Below are positions 56,066 through 64,000 of a stretch of DNA of 64,000 nt, piece by piece. The DNA is from Sepiola atlantica (taxonomy: Eukaryota; Mollusca; Cephalopoda; Sepiida; Sepiolidae), in the NCBI GenBank assembly GCA_963556195.1, contig OY744531.1:102037142-102101141 (forward strand). Reading direction: 5' to 3'. Each line of letters starts with the position of its first letter. Position 1 is the stretch's first letter. Position numbers and translations under genes: made by a program. The notes below the pieces were generated by a model. That model saw only the letters and a program-made list of their open reading frames with translations. It was not told where the DNA came from and made no database searches.

Positions 56066-56402
56066 ATCATCATCATCAACCGGTTTATTTGTTGAATCAG
56101 GCTACAATTAATCCTCTGATGAGGGTGGGGCCTGATTGTCTAGTCTCGAAATCTAAGTCTTCCTCTCCACTCCTGTCTTTGGCAAAGCTTGATGGAATCC
56201 ATACCCATGGCCTTCCTATCACGTTTGACTACGTCATCCCAAGTCAACTTGGGTCTGCCAGTGGTGATGTTCTCTGCTGGCACATTCAAATGTCAGACTT
56301 TAGCAATCCAGCTACGCTCAATGTGACCCAACCAACGCAGTCTGTTCTTTCGCATGATGTCCGCAAGGCTTTTCAAGTCGACCTGTGAGAGCAGGGATTC
56401 AA
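56066..56402 (-). pseudogene. RTE-like LINE 3' end (family G), copy 3
   Basis: Nearly identical over about 330 bp to 54062-54400, with CAATCCAGCTACGCTC in place of CATCACTACGCTC and a CAT (ATG) repeat tail. It is truncated at the same CAGGGATTCAAAAGAA point, then diverges. Confidence 0.85.
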
Positions 56403-56654
56403 AAGAATTACAGTTAGAATTTGATTTCCTGCTCAGTTTGAACTTTCATTCAAATTTATGGGGTAAAATACACTTCTGACGATCAGGTCTACTGTGAAAC
56501 TGCAGTAAAGTGTTAAGATAAGCCTTGTTTGATTATTTATTTATTCTTTTAAATATAGTACTTAAAAGGATTACATGTTTTTTTAATATCCCATAATGAT
56601 GGTTTCATGACCTTTTAGGGGTCAAATTCGAGCTTGTTTTGATTTCTTTCTATA

Positions 56655-57005
56655 CCCACTTACCAAGCTAACCCTAACCCGCTTACCAAGCTAACCCTAA
56701 CCCGCTTACCAAGGTAACCCTAACCCGCTTACCAAGGTAACCCTAACCCGCTTACCAAGGTAACCCTAACCCGCTTACCAAGGTAACCCTAACCCGCTTA
56801 CCAAGGTAACCCTAACCCGCTTACCAAGCTAACCCTAACCCGCTTACCAAGGTAACCCTAACCCGCTTACCAAGCTAACCCTAACCCGCTTACCAAGCTA
56901 ACCCTAACCCGCTTACCAAGGTAACCCTAACCCGCTTACCAAGGTAACCCTAACCCGCTTACCAAGGTAACCCTAACCCACTTACCAAGGTAACCCTAAC
57001 CCACC
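56655..57005. repeat. 23-bp minisatellite containing telomere-like CCTAACCC
   Basis: About 15 units of TAACCCTAACCCGCTTACCA A(G/C)G or AGC. Each unit holds two TAACCC telomeric hexamers plus an 11-bp spacer. It is interstitial, in the middle of a gene, so not a chromosome end. Confidence 0.96.
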
Positions 57006-57189
57006 CAGGAAGTTGGTATAGAAAGAATAAAAATAAGCTTGAATTTAATCCCAAATTTGTGCATGATTACACCATTCTTCATTCTTAGTATCTGTTGTTT
57101 CTGTATATCCGGTTCTATATGCGACAACAATCCTGCATTTTGAAAGCCGATTTTTTTTCTTTCTTTTTTCTCTCATTCTTTATCTGGTG

Positions 57190-57505
57190 CTATCAAATTA
57201 GGCTGTCTGAAGTTATTGACTTCCTGACTCAAAATGCATCAAACATTGATGTTTTATTGGGTTGGTTTTCTTTGCAAAACTCAATCATGTTCTGCAAAAT
57301 CCAAAACAAAAAACAACAATTTCCCTCCCTCCACTCTTCTTCTCTCTCCCTTCTTCTTCTCTCTCCTCCCCCCTCTTTCACTCAACCAAACACCATAAAT
57401 AAATACTTAAACATATAAAGAACTTAAAGCATAAAAACCTTCACCAAAATGACGGGATTCAGTATTAAATGACCCGAAAAGAGTTGACATGCCATAAAAC
57501 AAAAC
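57190..57505 (+). mobile_element. Hairpin-tailed SINE (family C), copy 2
   Basis: Head ATTAGGCTGTCTGAAGTTAT TGACTTCCTGACTCAAAATG, middle TCATGTTCTGCAAAATCC, CT-rich stretch, then AACTTAAAGCATAAAAACCT and the hairpin TTCAGTATTAAATGACCCGA AAAGAGTTGACATGCCATAA. A second, partial tail follows to about 57600, and a diverged one at 57670-57715. Confidence 0.72.
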
Positions 57506-58029
57506 AACCAAACCAAAAACCATGATTAAACATTTGAACATATAATAAAGAACTTGAAGCATAAAAACCTTCATCAAAATGACAACAATTCAAAATACCA
57601 AAGCTCTTAACTAATGACTATAAATGACCCACTGACTTAAGACTCAAATGAAGGATATTTCCTTCTACATTCATGGCATGAAATGACCCTTAGGGTTGAT
57701 GTGCCATTAAGTAATATCTTACCTCATTCTTTATTGAGACAATTGTTCGATTTGCTTTGGCTAAGCATATTTTGAATAAACTATTATATTATAGTTTATT
57801 ATAGGAATTGATATTATCTAATATATAAAGTAATACAGACTTTTTTGTTGATCTGTAAGAGTGTTATAGTCTATCCCTTACAATCTCAAATATTCTCTTT
57901 AGCCATAAATAACTGGTGCAGATCATTTGGCCATGTTTAGACAAAAATGTATTTAAAATAAATTTTTCTCAGAAACTTAATCAGGATTGATATTCTTGTC
58001 TTAGTGATATCAATAGGAAATAGGAGTAA

Positions 58030-58490
58030 ATATTTTAACTCACTTATAACTGGACATTTATTCACTCACTTATAGCCGGAATATTTATTCACTCACTTAT
58101 AACCGGAGTATTTATTCACTCACTTATAACCGGAATATTTATTCACTCACTTATAACCGAGATATTTATTCACTCACTTATAACCGGAATATTTATTCAC
58201 TCGCTTATAACCGGAATATTTATTCACTCGCTTATAACCGGAATATTTATTCACTCGCTTATAACCGGAATATTTATTCACTCGCTTATAACCGGAATAT
58301 TTATTCACTCGCTTATAACCGGAATATTTATTCACTCGCTTATAACCGGAATATTTATTCACTCATTTATAACCGGAATATTTATTCACTCACTTATAAC
58401 CGGAATATTTATTCACTCACTTATAACCGGAATATTTATTCACTCACTTATAACCGGAATATTTATTCACTCACTTATAACTGGAATATA
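58030..58490. repeat. 27-bp minisatellite (about 17 units), 150 bp before exon 8
   Basis: The unit is TATTTATTCACTC(A/G)CTTA plus TAACCGGAA. Units with CTCGCTT cluster in the middle (58198-58345), a sign of internal expansion. Confidence 0.96.
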
Positions 58491-58639
58491 TATTTCCGTA
58501 ACGGCCATATTTGTCTGTGTGGTAAATGTCCATTTCAAATAATTTTATTTTTGATGATTTTCAAATGGTAAAAACAAATGTATATAAATAATATAATATT
58601 ATCATTGATTATACCTGTTTTATTTTTTATTGTTTTCAG

Positions 58640-58706
58640 AGCTTATGAACACGCATATAACTTGTTGGAGAAGACATTTCTTCCATTGTTTCACCAAAGT
58701 GACGAT
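58640..58706 (+). CDS. SNX14: SNX14 orthologue, exon 8 (RGS domain C-terminal helices)
   Basis: A 67-bp exon with acceptor TTGTTTTCAG and donor GTAAGT. The first base completes a Lys codon carried over from exon 7. Then AYEHAYNLLEKTFLPLFHQS follows, matching [20 protein letters not shown] in vertebrates. It ends in phase 0 after DD. I found no convincing next exon (expected to begin near EYFRQLL) before 64000, so the gene continues beyond the window. Confidence 0.88.
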
Positions 58707-58859
58707 GTAAGTTAATTATTTTGAATGCATTCTAACATTTTCTTGCCTTTTTTTTAATCTTCTTAAATACTCCTACCAATTAGTTCAGAGACTATTTAAT
58801 TTTTTAAATTTAGAACAGAAAACAAAACTAGTAATACATTTTGCTAGTGTATATAACAA

Positions 58860-59370
58860 ACGAACATATACTACACTGCTCCCCTCCTCTCCTCCCCAAA
58901 AGGAGAAAGTAATGCCCGGGATGATAGTCTCATGAAAACATAAGTAAATACTACACTACCCCCCCCCCCAAAAAAAAAAAAATGAGGAGGTAATTCCTGG
59001 GAGGATAGAACAGAACAGATACTACACTACCCCCTCCCGAAAAAAAAAGAAAAAGAGAAGGTAATACTTGGGAATATGATATCATGAGAAAAAAAAAAAA
59101 TACTACATTACCTCCCTCCCCCCCCCCCAAAAAAAAAGAAAAAAAAGAAAGTAATTCTTGGGAGGATAGTACATATAGAACATATACTACATTACACCCT
59201 ACTACCCACCCAAAAGAGGAAGAAGTAATGTCTGGGAGAAAGGTATCATTGCAACAGAATAGATACTATACTATACTACCGCCCCCGCCCCGCCCCCCCC
59301 CCCAAAAAAAAATGAAGAGGTAATGCCTGGGGTGGTATTATAACAAGAGAACAAATACTATACTCCCATT
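58860..59370. repeat. Diverged tandem repeat, roughly 80-bp unit
   Basis: Six irregular units: AGATACTACACTACCCCC, a C run, an A run, GAGGTAATGCCTGGGAGGAT and AGTA(T/C)CATG. Homopolymer lengths vary. Confidence 0.8.
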
Positions 59371-59539
59371 CTGAATTGAGCATTAAAAGATAGTATTAGT
59401 GTAGTTTCAGCTTCAGATATAGAAGTAATAGTATAATTCAGACAGACAGATACCAAATCTCCATTAGTAATTTATATATATATATAAAATACTTAAATAA
59501 TCTTTCACTTTTTAAAACTCCTTCCTTAATAATCAGTTA

Positions 59540-59836
59540 CTTTAATATTTTTTTCTTTTTCTAAATAATGAAATAAACAAATACAACCCAAAATATTTTT
59601 TTTCTTTTTCTAAATAATGAAATAAACAAAAACAACACAAAACATTTTTTTCTTTTTCTAAATAATGAAATAAACAAAAACAACCCAAAACATTTTTTTC
59701 TTTTTCTAAATAATGAAATAAACAAAAACAACCCAAAACATTTTTTTTTTTTCTAAATAATGAAATAAACAAAAACAACCCAAAACATTTTTTTCTTTTT
59801 CTAAATAATGAAATAAACAAAAACAACCCAAAACAA
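59540..59836. repeat. Roughly 48-bp minisatellite (six units)
   Basis: The unit is TTTTTTTCTTTTTCTAAATA ATGAAATAAACAAAAACAAC CCAAAACA. Confidence 0.95.
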
Positions 59837-60043
59837 GTCCTTTATGAATCTTATCTTGCTACTTTTTCCCAATGGAGATTTTTTTTTTATTTTGTTGTTT
59901 TTCCGTAAATCGTGTTGACATTTTTGAAAATCATTCATCAAGCATAAAGATTTCACATGGCTATTGACCGAATTCCATCAATGCTGAAAGATTACTTAGA
60001 CAACAAACACTTTATTTCTGTTAAAACATGTCATGGAATTTAC

Positions 60044-61926
60044 GAGATGCATTCGTCCGGGTTTCTAATCTGTACCCGAGCCGAGATGCATTCGTCCGGG
60101 TTTCTAATCTGTACCCGAGCCGAGATGCATTCGTCCGGGTTTCTAATCTGTACCCGAGCCGAGATGCATTCGTCCGGGTTTCTAATCTGTACCCGAGCCG
60201 AGATGCATTCGTCCGGGTTTCTAATCTGTACCCGAGCCGAGATGCATTCGTCCGGGTTTCTAATCTGTACCCGAGCCGAGATGCATTCGTCCGGGTTTCT
60301 AATCTGTACCCGAGCCGAGATGCATTCGTCCGGGTTTCTAATCTGTACCCGAGCCGAGATGCATTCGTCCGGGTTTCTAATCTGTACCCGAGCCGAGATG
60401 CATTCGTCCGGGTTTCTAATCTGTACCCGAGCCGAGATGCATTCGTCCGGGTTTCTAATCTGTACCCGAGCCGAGATGCATTCGTCCGGGTTTCTAATCT
60501 GTACCCGAGCCGAGATGCATTCGTCCGGGTTTCTAATCTGTACCCGAGCCGAGATGCATTCGTCCGGGTTTCTAATCTGTACCCGAGCCGAGATGCATTC
60601 GTCCGGGTTTCTAATCTGTATCCGAGCCGAGATGCATTCGTCCGGGTTTCTAATCTGTACCCGAGCCGAGATGCATTCGTCCGGGTTTCTAATCTGTACC
60701 AGAGCCGAGATGCATTCGTCCGGGTTTCTAATCTGTACCCGAGCCGAGATGCATTCGTCCGGGTTTCTAATCTGTACCCGAGCCGAGATGCATTCGTCCG
60801 GGTTTCTAATCTGTACCCGAGCCGAGATGCATTCGTCCGGGTTTCTAATCTGTACCCGAGCCGAGATGCATTCGTCCGGGTTTCTAATCTGTACCCGAGC
60901 CGAGATGCATTCGTCCGGGTTTCTAATCTGTACCCGAGCCGAGATGCATTCGTCCGGGTTTCTAATCTGTACCCGAGCCGAGATGCATTCGTCCGGGTTT
61001 CTAATCTGTACCCGAGCCGAGATGCATTCGTCCGGGTTTCTAATCTGTACCCGAGCCGAGATGCATTCGTCCGGGTTTCTAATCTGTACCCGAGCCGAGA
61101 TGCATTCGTCCGGGTTTCTAATCTGTACCCGAGCTGAGATGCATTCGTCCGGGTTTCTAATCTGTACCCGAGCCGAGATGCATTCGTCTGGGTTTCTAAT
61201 CTGTACCCGAGCCGAGATGCATTCGTCCGGGTTTCTAATCTGTACCCGAGCCGAGATGCATTCGTCCGGGTTTCTAATCTGTACCCGAGCCGAGATGCAT
61301 TCGTCCGGGTTTCTAATCTGTACCCGAGCCGAGATGCATTCGTCCGGGTTTCTAATCTGTACCCGAGCCGAGATGCATTCGTCCGGGTTTCTAATCTGTA
61401 CCCGAGCCGAGATGCATTCGTCCGGGTTTCTAATCTGTACCCGAGCCGAGATGCATTCGTCCGGGTTTCTAATCTGTACCCGAGCCGAGATGCATTCGTC
61501 CGGGTTTCTAATCTGTACCCGAGCCGAGATGCATTCGTCCGGGTTTCTAATCTGTACCCGAGCCGAGATGCATTCGTCCGGGTTTCTAATCTGTACCCGA
61601 GCCGAGATGCATTCGTCCGGGTTTCTAATCTGTACCCGAGCCGAGATGCATTCGTCCGGGTTTCTAATCTGTACCCGAGCCGAGATGCATTCGTCCGGGT
61701 TTCTAATCTGTACCCGAGCCGAGATGCATTCGTCCGGGTTTCTAATCTGTACCCGAGCCGAGATGCATTCGTCCGGGTTTCTAATCTGTACCCGAGCCGA
61801 GATGCATTCGTCCGGGATTCTAATCTGTACCCGAGCCGAGATGCATTCGTCCGGGATTCTAATCTGTACCTGAGCTGAGATGCATTTATCTGGGTTTCTA
61901 ATCTGTACCCAAGCCGAGATGCATTT
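60044..61926. repeat. 39-bp minisatellite, about 48 near-identical units
   Basis: The unit is GAGATGCATTCGTCCGGGTT TCTAATCTGTACCCGAGCC. Most units are identical; rare single changes occur (for example 60616, 60706, 61134, 61188). Decay is concentrated in the last three units (after 61816). It is GC-richer than the surroundings. With a period of 13 codons, several frames stay open on both strands (up to 638 codons), but I see no splice context or homology that makes them genes. Confidence 0.97.
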
Positions 61927-62384
61927 GCCACTCATATTATTATTACAACTGGATGGATAACACCTTTAAAATTTTTACTTATGCTCGATCACAATTTTTT
62001 GTTTTCACAATCTTCCTTGTCTAAAAAGAATGAATTTTTTTCGTCTTTCAATCTTTTAACAAAATTGTAAGGATTTTTTCGGAATGTTTGACTTTGCGGA
62101 GTAGTAAGTTGTATTATTTAGACTGCGGTTCTCATCTTGGAAGTTATTCTCACAACTTTTCGATTGATGTAACTACATAGAACGGTGGTGCATAGATACA
62201 AGTGCTAAATAAGAATCAGTTCTATTTGACAGGAGGTTGAAGGTTCAATCTTCAGTTCCATACAGATTCCCAAGTTTACCGTAAAGATTCCCTAGTTCAA
62301 CAAGATACACCTAAAAATGGTCGGAGGTTACATCAGCCGAAATGTTAGAATAACATCCAAGACGAAACCATCATCATCAGTTTA
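61927..62384 (+). other. Intron with a possible tRNA-derived SINE (62165-62330)
   Basis: GAACGGTGGTGCATAGATAC AAGTG and GAAGGTTCAATCTTC resemble A and B boxes about 60 bp apart. Weakly supported. Confidence 0.35.
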
Positions 62385-62800
62385 ACATTCGTTTTACATA
62401 CTGTCGTGTGTTGGATGGTTTGTAGAAATTGACTTCCAAACTAACCTATCTCTGGTCAGGTCTTTATTTATCCCTCTTTTTTTCAAGTCATCTTTATTAC
62501 TTCCTCACATGTTTTCCTTGGTCTTCCCCTGTGAACCGACTCTGCCACCTCAATTCTTCAACATCTACTCATCCAAGAACCCTCATTCATTTTTTCAATG
62601 TGGCCATACCATTAAAGTATGTTCTGTTTTGCACATATCTCCCTATACAGTACTGTCTTGAAGACTAACATTACACATCCATCTTATCATTCTCATATCA
62701 TTTGTCTACATGCAATGCATGTCCTCAACCCTCTCAGGCCAGGTTTCACATGCCTGATAGACTCTTCCCTAGGTCGACAGTGGTAACGTTATGCTGAAAT
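62385..62800 (-). pseudogene. RTE-like LINE 3' fragment (family V), copy 5
   Basis: The complement of CATACTGTCGTGTGTTGGAT, GAAATTGACTTCCAAACTAA CCTATCTCTGG and AACATCTACTCATCCAAGAA CCCTCATTCAT. On the minus strand, SSWMSRC-like and KENMGKEV-like remnants appear across frames. Confidence 0.65.
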
Positions 62801-63295
62801 TAAATTTTTTTTTTTTTAAATTATTGGTCAAATAATCCAAATGAAAACAAATTGTAAGGATTTCCTCGAATGTATAATTTTGCTATTATGTTTAATTGCA
62901 CTTAAAATTCTAACGTTACTTCCCCGATGAATATTTGCTGAAATAAGATCGTCTTAGGTGACAGTTTACTCAAATGAATTCACTTCTATTAGCTATTTAA
63001 AAATGTTAAATGCATCAACATTTAATTTAATCTTAATGTCAAATGGACAAGTAATTGCAGTAATCAATTTTAAATTGTTGTTTGCCTCTTAAAAATGACA
63101 GCACGACTTATTGTTTTTGAGTTGCATTCTTTTCTGTTGTTGTTGTAGGGTTTGTACCGTTGTTGAAATTTCGCAGGAGATTGATTTCCACTTGAATAAT
63201 TTAACATTTAATTGCGCACTCATGTGTTTGAGACAGTTTTTGCATTTGATTTGCATCTGTCGTCTTTCTTATCATTCACAAGAATTATACTGGCA
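62801..63295. other. SNX14 intron, unassigned
   Basis: AT-rich with no recognised exon. Confidence 0.35.
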
Positions 63296-63297
63296 CT

Positions 63298-63625
63298 ACC
63301 AGATCAGGCTGTCTGAAGTTATTGACTTCCTTATTCAAAATACACCAAACATTGATGTTTTATTGTTTTTTAAAAAAATTTTCTTTGCAAAACTCAATCA
63401 TGTTCTACAAAATCCAAAACAAAAAACAACAATTTCCTTCTCTTCCCCTTCTCCTCTCCCTTTCAATTCTCCCCTCCCCATCCCTTCCCACCAAACACTA
63501 TGAATAAATATTTGAACATATAAAGAACTTGAAGTATAAAGACTTTCACCAAAAATGACCGGATTCGGCATTAAATGACCCGAAAAGTGTTGATATGCCG
63601 TAAAACAAAACAACCAAACCAAACC
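63298..63625 (+). mobile_element. Hairpin-tailed SINE (family C), copy 3
   Basis: ACCAGATCAGGCTGTCTGAA GTTATTGACTTCC, TCATGTTCTACAAAATCC, CT-rich tract, ACATATAAAGAACTTGAAGT and the hairpin GATTCGGCATTAAATGACCC GAAAAGTGTTGATATGCCGT. Confidence 0.75.
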
Positions 63626-63765
63626 AAACCAAACACCATGAATGAATACTTTAACATATAAAGAACTCGAAGCATAAAAACTTTTACCAAAATGACCGGA
63701 TTTGGTATTAAATAACCCGAAAAGGGTTGATATGCCATAAAACAAAATAACCAACCAAACCAAGA
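63626..63765 (+). mobile_element. Additional tandem tail of family C SINE
   Basis: CACCATGAATGAATACTTTA ACATATAAAGAACTCG to GATTTGGTATTAAATAACCC GAAAAGGGTTGATATGCC, a second copy of the tail unit joined through CAAACCAAACC. Confidence 0.72.
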
Positions 63766-64000
63766 GAATTATGCTGACTCTACAAACAATCCTGCCGACT
63801 GAATGAAGTCCATGCATTTCTATTTTATTTAATTTCTAACTGTTCCTATCCGGCGTTGCCCAGGAGTCTTGGTGGTTGACCAAAAATTTATTCAAAAATA
63901 AGGTTCAAATGTAGTATTGGACAGTTGTAAGGCTTCACATATTTGGTCGAAACTGATTTAAGATATCATGGTCGCTAGCGATTAAATTTAGATGACTTTT

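Noticed and set aside
56655..57005. Chromosome end (true telomere)
   Set aside because: The telomeric motif is interrupted every 12 bp by a fixed spacer, and the array sits inside a gene with exons on both sides.
60044..61926. CRISPR-like array
   Set aside because: Units are head-to-tail without unique spacers, and the context is a eukaryotic intron.
59957..61935. Very long open frames (631-638 codons) on both strands over the 39-bp array
   Set aside because: The period is divisible by three and the unit has no stop in several frames, so openness follows from the repeat. No homology, splice sites or codon bias support a gene.

Overview
The window is AT-rich, intron-rich animal DNA packed with retroelement debris, foldback DNA elements and minisatellites. 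There are no operons, no ribosome-binding sites and no prokaryotic genes. The one host gene I can support is a sorting nexin 14 (SNX14) orthologue on the + strand. Eight exons (5405-5561, 10604-10679, 17480-17524, 20990-21070, 26184-26298, 28445-28600, 33903-33960, 58640-58706) join in a continuous reading frame of about 251 codons. They cover the C-terminal half of the PXA domain, the linker and most of the RGS domain. The N-terminal membrane region lies upstream of the window, and the PX and nexin-C parts lie downstream. Introns run from 2.1 to 24.7 kb. The lineage looks like a lophotrochozoan, most likely a mollusc and possibly a cephalopod. That is inference from SNX14 divergence, very long introns, Penelope-like GIY-YIG debris and abundant SINEs.

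Layout. 1-5404: upstream intron or flank with a 702-bp foldback element, a possible minus-strand terminal exon (2008-2357) and a 41-bp minisatellite. 5405-17479: exons 1-2, a hairpin-tailed SINE whose tail is tandemly amplified, a U2 snRNA-like sequence, a decayed mariner-like element and a roughly 1.55-kb minisatellite. 17480-28600: exons 3-6, a 46-bp minisatellite, a mariner MITE, and a CR1/L2-like LINE (minus strand) split by a roughly 2.3-kb DNA transposon. The LINE lies beside a duplicated copy of the exon 5 splice acceptor. 28601-33960: two long minisatellites and exon 7. 33961-58639: one 24.7-kb intron with LINE fragments, U2-headed SINEs, Penelope-like debris, tRNA-like plus hammerhead-ribozyme elements and a telomere-motif minisatellite. 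58640-64000: exon 8, then a 39-bp array of about 48 units and more SINE and LINE remnants.

The most notable signals are these. (1) Two SINE families whose 5' heads match the start of U2 snRNA. (2) A repeated element that puts a tRNA-like Pol III head next to a hammerhead ribozyme motif, with one copy keeping the full catalytic core and a paired stem I. (3) Two 701-702 bp foldback elements with matching 8-bp target duplications. (4) A LINE and a SINE sharing the same 3' hairpin tail. All transposon coding regions seen are broken or partial.
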